Below, piece by piece: positions 52,624 to 63,100 of a DNA stretch of 64,000 nucleotides (position 1 is its first letter; every line of letters starts with the position of its first letter). Both the position numbers and the translations under genes were made by a program. This DNA comes from Gentiana macrophylla (Eukaryota > Streptophyta > Magnoliopsida > Gentianales > Gentianaceae). The notes under the pieces were generated by a model. That model saw nothing but the letters and a program-made list of their open reading frames with translations. It was not told the DNA's origin and ran no database searches. Where the stretch lies: positions 67,497,824 through 67,561,823 of the forward strand of contig CM047807.1 of the NCBI GenBank assembly GCA_026214975.1, given 5' to 3'.

Positions 52624-53619
52624 CCTGAGGCCAGCATCTCATCCCAGGCTCATGAGGCACCCTCATGCAAATCAGAAATTGAAGAACCTCTGGCTCAAGA
52701 AACTGAAGCAGAAAAACTGGAAAATTTGAAGGATTTCATTGAATGTTTAATACAGAATCTACAGGAGAAACTATTCAACCTGCATGAATTAATTGGAAAA
52801 ATACATTATTCAGGTTTGAACAAATACTCAAACATCATCACTCTACGTAAGTTATTTGAAGATTGCTTTCGCTTATCTTCAAACAAGGGGGAAGATGAAG
52901 CTGTAGGTGATGAAGCTGTAAGAGAGGATGCAACTAAAGCTGAAGAGGCTTATGCCAAACAACTGATGGAAGATCAAGACAGACAAGTAGATGCTGATCT
53001 ACTAACTACTCAACTTGATGAAGAATCAGTTGATAGTCTGTTTGAAGAGCTGATTGCAGAAGGAGACTTTAAAGAAACAAGAACTGAGGATGATGAGGAA
53101 GCTGCAGTTAAAGCAGTGTTGAGTATCAGAAAGAAGCTTGTAATCTGTGTCAAATCTCTTGAGAAGCGGACAGATAAGAAGACACAAACAAAGGGGGAAA
53201 CTGAAAAGAAATCAGAAAGTAAAGAGGAAAAATAAAAACTTAATCCCATTTCAAAAGAAGAAGAGAAATTGATGGAAGAAGAACTCAAAGAAATTCTGAT
53301 CAAGTTCAAAAACCAAGAGAATGAAGAAGGAAACAGACTGCTGAATGAATATCTGGAAATCAAGCCAAGAGATGGTGAATCAGTTGAAGAAGGAAAAGAA
53401 AGAAGAAGACTGAAACGAAGAGGAGCATCCTTTTTGGAGAAAAGTTAATGGCACTGGAAATTGAAAAGATGTAATCTAATTCAGTTTTTAACTCAATCTG
53501 TTCTATTTTGAATCCTGTGATAAACTTGGCTGTTCTATTTTGCTATCTTAAGATGTTTTGTTATGATTTCTTGCACTACTCTTTCATTATTGCTTTTAGG
53601 GAGGGTTATGATACATCAT

Positions 53620-53634
53620 CAAAAAAGGGGAAAT
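53620..53634 (+). other. Polypurine tract of copy 2
   Basis: AAAAAAAGGGGAAAT-type tract immediately before the TG of the 3' LTR. Confidence 0.85.
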
Positions 53635-55364
53635 TGTTGGAAATATTATTTATGTTTTGATGATGATTCGTCACGAAATTAGACAAATCACTTACAACCC
53701 ATGATGATGAAGTGGTAACTAACTGTTATAGTGCATAATAAAAGAAGAAGCAAGAAATGGTCTAGAGACAAATGTATAAGTTCTATCTAGAGTCTGAACT
53801 TTGTATAGGTTATTTCAGACAAGCATTGTAATAGAATAGGAACCAGGCAAACAACTGAGTCACAACAAGAAAACTGAGTTATAGCAAGAAAACTGAGTAT
53901 GCACTTGAAGAACTGAGGATTCAAACTCAGTTATGATAAAACTGAAGAAGATAAGTTCGCTGAGGGACACAGACTCAGTTGGCTTATCTAGAAGACTGAA
54001 GAACTGAGAGACACAGACTCAGTTGTTGAGGATTGAAGAACTGAGGTGGCAAACTCAGTTAGAAGCTGATTAAGTCGTGACTATAAATCAGGATTCGTGC
54101 AAGTCTGTGGTGACACTGGCGAAAGTTATAGATCATGTAAAACTGAATAATCTTAAGGACAAAGATTATCAGCTACCTGGAAAAGAAGAAACTGAATGGT
54201 GTACTCTGACTTAGTCAATTAAAGTCAGATATTAAGTAAACAAGGTACTCAGTTTTGAAGAAGAGTAGAAAACTGAGTTAAGGCCTTGATTGAATTTAAA
54301 CTATCAATACGACAAAAGATCGTACATATGAACGTTGGCTAAATGACAAGTGTAATGGCTACAAGAGCTAGTAACCGTCACATCACCCCTATAAATACAC
54401 AAGAGAATCACTCAAGAAAAAGATGAGAGGAGGATCAGAAAAAGAGCTTTACAAGCATATACTCAAAGATCCAAATCCAGATCCACAAAATCAGATTATA
54501 CTTATCTAGAAATAGGGGGAGCCAACGAAATTGCCTTGAAAACTTCAAAGAAAGATCCAGTAACCCATTAAGGGGGAATGAAGGCATCTTGGAGCTACAG
54601 AGTCAGATCCAGAAGAATCAAACAACTCACTGAATTAATCCTTGATTAATTCTAAACCTAACCTTTGTGAAAAAGAGTTGTTGTGCATAGTTTGAGAAAA
54701 GCAATTCTACCTTTTCTCATACAAGGTGTGTACTACATGATTGGTGCGATCATGGATTGTGTATGTGAGTGGTGAGTGGTGAAGGAGCAATTCCACCTCC
54801 GAAGATCAGTGTGCAAAATGAAGGAGCAATCTCACCTTTCTTCATTTTGTGTAGACAGTGAAAGTAGGGTGTCGTGAAGGACTGTCATAGTGCTAGGATT
54901 TTGTAACTGTTATCTCATTATTCTAGTGATACCTCCTACGCAACAGGAGAAGGGGAGACGTACGGGATTACACCACCCGGAACTTCCATAAACAAATTAT
55001 GTGTTGATTTACTTTATGCATCTGTGTTTGTTTTATTTATTGCATTATCTCTCAGCAAACACCAGACACTGAGTCAGCACAAAACTAATACATAGAAGGT
55101 CTAGTTTTCTATTTACACATCTATTGCACTAAAGGCTAGTTTTATCCGCTGCCAGTTAACGAGACTAAATATAAGTCAGTAATAACTTATATTGAGTTGA
55201 GCTAATTGAACTCCGCACAAGTTAAAGGACAGGAACAAAAGCGAAGATCGATTTACGTTTTAGAGAAACTCAGTTCCTGGGACTTTTCCAGCTCCGGATT
55301 AGTTTTTGGTGACAAGTTTATTCACCCCCTCTAAACTTGTGTTAGCCTTTCCAAGGGACCAACA
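53635..55364 (+). repeat. 3' LTR of copy 2
   Basis: 1,730 bp, TATAAATA at 54390-54397, with a dense CTGAG/CTCAG motif array at 53850-54290. A short patch at 55238-55265 shows the CG-type motif changes that are absent from the 5' LTR at the same place. Confidence 0.92.
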
Positions 55365-55369
55365 GCTTC

Positions 55370-57086
55370 TTTGATCAAACCTATACAAAGATCAAACTCT
55401 AGTAAACCTATACATTTAACCTAGACTTCTTTTTTCCTTTGCTCTATAACTGCTAGTCTGGCAATTGATAGCAAAATACTTAACTGGTAACTTTCACTGG
55501 TAGAGTATCGGTTCAACGGGAGTATAGTGGTCACAAGGTCGAATCCATAGGGAGTAATGTCAAACTCTAGTAAACCTAGTAAACCTATACATCCAACACT
55601 AACGTCGAACTTAGTTCAGGTCAAAATATGGTGGGAAGCTATTATACTAATGCAAAAATAAAGATTATACTGACGAGTTTACTTCTAGGTATTAAAAGGT
55701 ATAGCCGAACTATGATCCAATGAGCTACTTCTACCCCTAAGGAAGGACTTGACCGGGAGTGTGTCTTAACCGACCTACCTATCCAATGTAGTTTAACGAC
55801 ATCCACGGGTGCCAACTCCTAAATCTAGTGATTAGACTGAACAACTCGATCTAACCACCCTATGTGAAGCTAACCGACTCTCCCTTTAGAAAACCGATTA
55901 TCCTAACATGATTAAGCTTTAGATTTGCTTGAACAACGATGACAAACCTCTATATTGGAAAAGACCTAACAACTAGGCCGAATCTACGCAAAGCATCTAA
56001 AACCCCTTATCCCACATCTCACCGCAAAATGCATCTATAAGTTTGATGTGTGTGACAGTGTACTAGGTGATCAATATAATTCAAAGATGTTAAAATAAGT
56101 TTTAGGACGTGGATTGATCGTTTAAACATTCAATTACGCACTACACAATTCCCTATCTCATCCCCCTTAGGGTTTTCACTCGCTTTCACATAATTCTACT
56201 ACACATGCAATTAACTACTCATGATTATGCTATTAAACGAAATAAGAAAGGAAAACATGCTAGAAATAATGAAAGGGAAATAATTCATTTCCCTAAAATA
56301 GCAGAAAATCTGATCCACAATGTAAGCCGAAATAATTGCACCAAAAAGTTGAATCTTTTGTTCTTGAAAAGGAAATGTAAGCTGGAACAAGTGTGTAGAA
56401 TCGAAGGAAGTAATCTATGGAATCAAAGGATTGAAAGGTGATCGAACTACCCTAAAATTGCCCCTAAATCGCCTAGGAAAAGTCTAAAGAAGGCAAAAGA
56501 TATGTAGGGGCTGAATGAGCTGCATATTTATAATGTAGGGCGAAAATCTGCTCCTGTCGGTCACGAACGAGCGTTTGGTTCTCGGCAAAACGCTAGTTTG
56601 CCTGGGAATCTTGATGATATTAGGGTTTCATCTTCTAAGAACTAGCGTTTTTCATTCCTTGAACGCTTGTCTAATGAGTCATGTTTATCCTAGACGCCCG
56701 TTTATCTTGTATGAGCTTCCTTGAGTCGGGCTGAACCCATCCAAACGCTAGTTTGAGGTAATTTGGATGGCAGTTCGTCTGAAATTCTAAATTTTAGAAT
56801 TTTATGCCAACTCTATCAAACGCCAGTTTGAGGTATCCAAACGGCAGTTTGGAGTAGGCTTGAGTCAAACGCCAGTTTGAGGTAGGGCAAATGCCAATTT
56901 GCCTTGATTTTTTGCTCCAAAATTGACTTTTCTTAACTTTCATACTACTTTCATGCCACGAGCCCGTTTCTCATCCCATAAACATCGCCTTCTGGGTCCT
57001 CCAGTCACCTATGTCCTGCAATAACATATACGAACAAACACCACGCGTAATTCCGCAAGACAAAAGTGCTCGGAAAAGAGATAAAT
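55370..57086 (-). repeat. Ty3-like LTR fragment F, minus orientation
   Basis: The plus strand at 55500-55555 (CAACGGGAGTATAGTGGTCACAAGG region, then CGAATCCATAGGGAG) is the reverse complement of the near-end block of non-coding Ty3-type LTRs, like the GATTCCCTGAGATCGACTCC block of element E. A minus-strand TATA (TATAAATA) lies at 56525-56532, with a run of AAACGCYAGTTTG motifs upstream of it (56545-56910). No PBS or TSD was found. The right side is cut by the copia LTR at 57087. One open frame (56205-56441) has no family resemblance. Confidence 0.6.
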
Positions 57087-58869
57087 TGTTAGGTGTAGTG
57101 CCCGAAAGACAATTATCTAATTGTTTTAGGACAGAATTAATAATTCATCTTATTATATGCATGTATGCTAATAATTAAGACACTACTGAAAACCCTAAGT
57201 ACCTCGTTTATGTAATCACATAACTCAGTATATGGCTATACACAAGAGGATTGAGTTAGTGAGATGTACTTAAAATTAACTTAGTCCGTAGCGTTGATTA
57301 ATCTGAGTATGGGTCTCATGATTAAAATGCTAATAATGCGCCCGAGAACACTTTATGTGTGACAGTCTCATCCGGTTTATCGGTAATAGGAAGTACCTAG
57401 TGGGGCATTTATATATGATGATAATCATATAAAATTTGGACCGATTTGATTTGAGTTCTCGATATAATTCCGTGAACGAAGTCTTATCGAATTAAAAGAT
57501 GATCATATATGGATTAATCTCAATCTCGAGGTGATCTGAGACAACCGCTTAGACTAGGGTAGAGTTTGATGTGTTAGTAAGGATCACTTAAGTATGTGGT
57601 CCAACACTTCTCGTTGGCTCTATTCTCGGAATGAGTGAGTAGTCCGTGCTATCACGAATATGGAATCCATTCCTTCCTCGAAGAAGATGCACGATTTCCT
57701 TATTTGTTAATCCCGAAATTGATCGATCCGCGGAGTTCATGTTAGACTAATTAGCTACTAGTTTGGTATGTGAACTAATTGATCACTAGGGGATTAATGG
57801 TAAATAAGGATAATATGTTTCGAGAAGGGTTTACGGAAATATCCTGACTCGAAATGAACAGTCTATGGAGGATTTATCCGTATGTAATGATTATATCAGT
57901 GGACACCTTATCAACACATGGTTGAGTGTAAGTTATCTATATTCGGCAGAGTTCAGTTTCGGGTTTATGGTGGTGTAATCCCGGAATTAATAGATTGAAT
58001 ATTATTGTTTGGTCTAACGGATAATATTATTTAATTTATTGTAGCTACTGAATATGGGTCCATGGTCCCCGACGTGGCTCCTAACATTGCATATGTTTTC
58101 TCGTCGTTTCACCTCAATTATAATTAAATAGTTGGATTGGACTATTTAATTGATATGTGGATTAATTGTTTAGTTGGACTAGATGATTAAATACATGAAA
58201 AAGAAATTTTTTGTGGACTCGGCCCAATGTGTGGAAAAATGCGTGTGGCCTTATTTAATTAAAAAAAAAGGCGACGCATTTTTGTTGATTATATAATTAG
58301 AAAGAAATTAGTTTTCTTGAATAATTATTTAATGTATGATTTATTCATTTATTTGTTTAATGATAATTCATGGAATATTAGATAATATATTTAATTATCC
58401 TAGTTTGTTTGGGATATATATTATATTTATCTTTTATTGGAATAAGGATTATTATAATTGATTTTGTATTAATTCTTAAATCTTTGTGGAACAAGGATCT
58501 CTCTCCTATATGAGAAGAGTTCTCCATTATACCAAAAAATCACTATTCACGTGAGAAATTGGTTGAAAATTTCGGCCTCTATTCTTAGGGTTCGAGTTGG
58601 AAAAATCTTCGGGATTTTTCTGGTAGAATATCGAGGAGGTCCGACGGCTTGAAACACCATCCACCTGGTGGTGGTTGGAGACACACGTTGGAAGACTTTG
58701 GCTTCTCAACTTGTTCTTGACGTTTTTCACCATAAAAGGTTGGTGATCTAACCCCCTAGTAGGTTAGATCTATTTGTTTATGTATTTTGGTTGACTAGAT
58801 CTAGATCTTGTACTTTCCGCTGCGTAATCGGGTGGATCTTTGATCCATCCGGAGATATTACATCCTACA
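57087..58869 (+). repeat. Copia 5' LTR
   Basis: 1,783 bp, TGTTAGGTGTAGTGCCCG ... ATATTACATCCTACA, with imperfect terminal inverted repeats (TGTTAGGTGTAGT against TGTAGGATGTAAT). Homologous to LTR A in reverse. The PBS follows directly. Confidence 0.85.
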
Positions 58870-58871
58870 AG

Positions 58872-58884
58872 TGGTATCAGGGCC
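58872..58884 (+). other. Primer binding site of the right-hand copia element
   Basis: TGGTATCAGGGCC, one base from the usual initiator tRNA-Met complement. Confidence 0.85.
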
Positions 58885-61800
58885 TTTGATCTATCAATCA
58901 AATTATGTGAATTTTAGATCTAGGAGTGGAAATTGCATGTTTAGATTGCACTGTTTTTTTTCGAAAATCTTGATGATGAATGCTTTGATATGTTGTGGTT
59001 GAAGAGATGGATTGGGGTTGGTATTGTTTACCCGTTAGATCTATTGTAAACTCATATAAATTCGTTTATATGAGTATAGGAAATTTTGTAATTTTAAATT
59101 CCTAGAAGTAGATCTGTTTTGTTGATGTTCCGTTTTTATTGAGCCGTTGAAACGATAATCCCTCCGGTCAGAATGAAGAATAAAAGTTGAAGAACATGCC
59201 CTCAAAATTTCATGACGATCGGAGTCGATCTCGATGTCCGATCGCTGCTGTAACAGAAAAGCACAGCAGACATTAAAACCCTAGCTGTGAGTTCGTCGAT
59301 TTTCTGGAAGAGATTGAACCGGAAAAACGAAGATCCGACCATGCATATTGACTAACATGGAGTTATGATCAATTCCTAAAAATTTCAGGTCGATCGGGTT
59401 TTGTCACGATGCCCGATCAGCCCTAGGAAGACACTGCTGAGCCGCAGTTATAAACAGATGCAGCAGTTGAATCGGCAGATTACTGGAGAAAATTGGACCG
59501 TTGAAACGAAGATCCAACCGTTCAGATTGAATCAGGAGGAGTGAAGAACAGGTCCATAAAGTTTCGTGACGATCAAGGTTCGTTTGGATGTCCGATCATT
59601 GATAAAACGCAGCAGCAGCAGATTAGAACCTTGTTAGGGTTTGTGTTTTTTTTTTAATAGGTTAGATACGGGGGTACCAATGATCCATCTCGGTGTTTAA
59701 TTTTTCCGTTTATTTTTTTCGTGTATGATCGAAATTATGTGATAGAAAACGGAAAATTGCCATGACATGCATCATATCATGATTCCACTCCAATGCATAC
59801 ATGTAGCTAGTTTATTTCGAATAAATTAGGCATGTATAACTCGTATAATTAGTTTAAAGGCTTATTTAATTAATATGTGGTAGTTAATTAATTAAGTAAC
59901 TAATTATTAAAACCGAGGAACCGGGTTTTTGTCAATCGTTACGATTTTAGTGATGGATTCTCCGTGAATCCCACTTGGATAAATCGTTGAGCTTTTCGGT
60001 GATGGCTTCTCAGTGAACCCACCTTAAACAGAAACGAGATTACGCTTTGGGTGACAATTTAGAAATCGGAGAATCTTAGTACATGGGTTCGGAAATGGTC
60101 TAACCATGGTTGGGCGAGTTAAACCGAGCTTCGGCTCAATCGACTCCCCTCCACGTGTGATGTACGTTACAGCAGTTCGACAGGACTTAGCATAGCCGAT
60201 AAGCCTTCGGGCTAAACGGGGCTTCTCTTGCCGGATTGGCCTGAACTGTCATATATGTTCCAACGAATAAGACGGTGTAGGCTTGCCTACATAACCGACC
60301 CTGTTCGGAGTACTTTGATTTATTGTTTCCTATTGTCAAGGCCGAAACCGTAATTAGTAAACCCACCACTTTTTCAAAATATTGAGTGGGAGTGGGGAAG
60401 GCGACAGCCAACCCCACTGCCTCTACTATAGGTGCAAGCACGTGAGAGAAGGGTGACGCCTCGTGCCGCTTTGATTCCGGCCCCCTAAGGATGGTGTTCA
60501 CCCCTATCAAAATTCAAGGCTTGGTCTCCGAAAGGATAGGATTTTGGGTACTCGTCGGGTCACTGACCAACCCTAAAGGCGGCATACTCGGGGCGTACTT
60601 TGAGGTCTGATATAGTAGGTCACACTCATTATGGATATTTTCAAAATATCTAGGCTAGAAAAGGAAGGTAACCAATGATTAAGGCCCGGGATGTCTGATT
60701 CCCGTGAGATGTTCGATTCTCGAAGCTTAATCATTGAGAGAGATTGTCTCAGCTTAACCATCATTGTGCTGATACCGACCCTAAAGGCGGCGGTACGATG
60801 CAAGGTTAAATCCTTGGAATGGTAGAATAGACTTTTTATAGTTTATTATTCCTAAAATAAAGTAGTGATAATTTATTTTTGATTTTAATTTTTCTGTCAT
60901 TTTATTTACAACTAAATCTCTAGGCTACTAAACTGTTAGTAATAGGACTTCATTAAAAATGTGGAGAGTAACAAGTACGTTGTAATTATCAACAAATGCA
61001 GTTAATTTTTCGGAAGAGATTTTTCTCTTGAGCCTTTAAAACGTAAGTGACATAATACAGGTATGTCACGGGTGTCACTCGTGTTGAACGAGAGATGACC
61101 ATACAGTCTACAAAAGATGACATAGGACTATCAGATAAAATTCATTTAGTGAATTTTAAAAGTGTAATTACACATCAAATTTCTAATTGAAAAATTGGAA
61201 AATCATATACATAAGGCGTTGCTAGTTAGACGGTATTTGGAACCGATAAACTAGTGGGAGCCTTAGTCTTATGATTTGTTTTTTTTCTGAATAATTAGAA
61301 ATGTGTAATGGAATTTACACGAGTTTCTCCATTCATTGGAAAAACAAGAATAAGCGTTACTAGTTAGACAGTATTTGGAACTGATAAACTAGTGGGAGCT
61401 TAGTTCTGGAGATTTTATAATCTTAGAAACATCATGAACACAGCATTGCTAGTTAGACACAAGTATTTGGAGCTGATAAACTAGTGGGAGCTTAGTTCTA
61501 GGTGATGTTCTAATCTTTGAAAAATCATAAAAACTAAGTATTGCTAGTTAGACGGTATATGGAACCGATAAACTAGTGGGAGCTTTGGTCTTATGATTTG
61601 ACGATTAGAAAAATCGATAGTCCAAGCAAGTAACACTGAACATCCCACAGTTCAAGTGTAGTGTATACTCAGATGAACTGCTAGTTCAAGACTGTTTCCA
61701 TCTAAGGAAAGTCAAGAATGGGAAAGAACGTTTATACGTGTTAGTCGTCTAAACTAAGTAGTTTTAAGGCTAAACCGGAAAATTAATAAATTGGAAATCA

Positions 61801-62229
61801 GATGATAAGGAAAGTGATTTGGATCACCTTGAACATGCATCTTTAGGAATTTTCTCAAAGCTAAAGTTATTTGGAAGAACTAGGTAGCTTTGCATTAAAC
61901 GATAAATAAAATAGACAACGGGCAGTTATTTCAGATAGACTAGTGGGAGTGATATAAGGAAATGAATCTCGGATTCACTTCTTGAGTATCAAGAAAATTC
62001 ATTTTACGGTTTGGATTCATTGGACGAACGTATTCATTTTCAATAGGATAATTTGTTTGTCTTATTGACGATAAATATAACATTCAGTAGTACGAACCCA
62101 AGACTCGGACTTTTGTTTGATAAAGTCAGAACCACTAAGAAATGTTGAATAGGTATATGTAACACAATATAAACACAAATGGTTTCCGTATTTAGATAAA
62201 CGCTTCTTTCTATTTTATTAATTAGTGCA
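58885..62229 (+). other. Leader and decayed gag region of the right-hand copia element
   Basis: About 3.3 kb without a long ORF. 59130-59640 contains three similar phrases (GTTGAAACGA..AAGATCC..ACCG; TTCGTGACGATC; GATGTCCGATCA) spaced about 190 bp apart, suggesting leader repeats. 59930-60800 is GC-richer, with CCTAAAGGCGGC occurring twice (about 60572 and 60780). No Gag motif could be read with confidence. Confidence 0.55.
61170..61610 (+). repeat. Imperfect tandem repeat, four units of about 90-140 bp
   Basis: Units with the core (G/A)TT(G/A)CTAGTTAGAC, then TATTTGGAACCGATAAACTA and GTGGGAGC start at 61218, 61356, 61445 and 61539. Each ends in a CTTAGTTCT or CTTATGATTTG phrase. Each contains AGTGGGAG, the PPT octamer seen at LTR A. 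Confidence 0.8.
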
Positions 62230-63100
62230 TATTCCCTAACGACAAGATCTGAAGACTAGCTTAGGGTGATTCCTATCTCCCAGTCAAAGGAACCCTGTCT
62301 CAAAGGAACAATGCCTAAGTTTCCTTTCAATCGGGAAAAGGGTAATAGATTTAAAGAAGTTACATAGCTTGTTCATATCGACCTTCGGGGTCATATGAAA
62401 GATAAAAGCTAGTGGGAGCTTCTGAGTAGTGACATATTGTCTGATAACTACTCAAAACTCCGGTAAGTTTATCCAAAATATTTGGAGGAAATCTCTGATT
62501 TCACCAGAGATAGAGTATTCCATACTTAGAAATAGGTTCTTGCATAGTCTTCAGGACTGATGCCCGGCCTGCCTCCTAGTGAAATGTTTTCACTAAAGGA
62601 TACACCATAAACTTGACTTATATAGTCATTGGTGTGCTACGATACGCTGCTGAACTCATTTAAGATATTAGTTGCAAAATAACGGTATACGTTGTGATGA
62701 AAAACCGAGAAGTCTACCTAAAAGATGCCTACGCATTTGTGGATAAGGAGTGAATTCGGTTCACCCCACTTCCGTAAATATAGACATTTAGTATTTAGTG
62801 CTTGAAGGTGGGACTGGAAATTTTGCATACACGTTCAGGTCGTGAAATATCTTAATGCATTGAGTAAAGGTTGGTTATAAAACTCGTAAAACCAGAGAAT
62901 GATGGTTATACTGTCAAACTCGGTCTGATAGAGTCTATAAATAACAACCTTAGATTTTGAAGTATTTGTACTCAAGATATTACTAACTGATTTGTTCAGT
63001 CCACATCCAACACCGGCAGTTGGTGATAACACTAATAAGAACTACTAAACTAGATCAGTATATCAATCCACCCCGAACGCAGTGGGAGTATGGTTTGTCC
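62230..63100 (+). pseudogene. Decayed copia GAG-pre-integrase and integrase
   Basis: 62310-62400 reads MPKFPFNREKGNRF then LVHIDLRGHM, the relic of the GKMTKSPF..LIHTDVCGPM junction. 62440-62520 gives a worn DNYSK..VYPKYL strand. 62590-62780 has fragments in the place of the ERRNRTLLDMV..ELW block, with many stops. The frame shifts repeatedly. It lies in the expected order after the 57087 LTR. Confidence 0.65.

Larger units (their letters stand above)
46058..53474 (+). pseudogene. ORF2: PF20167-like protein with acidic coiled-coil tail, copy 2, split by element E
   Basis: Begins MERYNIDDGINTSLENF (46058). The reading frame changes near 46230 and again near 46490, then is open to 47170, where element E is inserted; it resumes after the CCTGA duplication at 52629 and ends in TAA at 53472-53474, with a stop at 53233. 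Without the insert it would be about 650 codons. Visible blocks: RGLENLIDTKV, PDGI/RDFTKCEI, FTVDEQFLSLVFRLDI, MIYAIWFQKRLDWNKF, FPYLVQRILDHFSISK, then a strongly acidic run (residues about 290-340, E/D-rich) and, past the insert, NLKDFIECLIQNLQEKL, FNLHELIGKIHYSGLNKY and SSNKGEDEA. The C-terminal part aligns along its whole length with copy 1. Confidence 0.65.
43121..55364 (+). mobile_element. Non-autonomous LTR retrotransposon, copy 2, TSD GCTTC
   Basis: 12,244 bp including a nested element; about 6.8 kb without it. Both LTRs are 1,730 bp (43121-44850 and 53635-55364) and the element is flanked by GCTTC (43116-43120 and 55365-55369). The PBS is intact at 44853-44864 and the PPT is at 53620-53634. 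The interior has ORF1 and ORF2 of the same type as copy 1 and no pol domains. Same family as copy 1 but a distinct subfamily. Confidence 0.92.

Noticed and set aside
60187..60803. Minus-strand frames of 107 and 76 codons
   Set aside because: Antisense to the leader of a plus-strand copia element, in its GC-richer part; no homology recognised.
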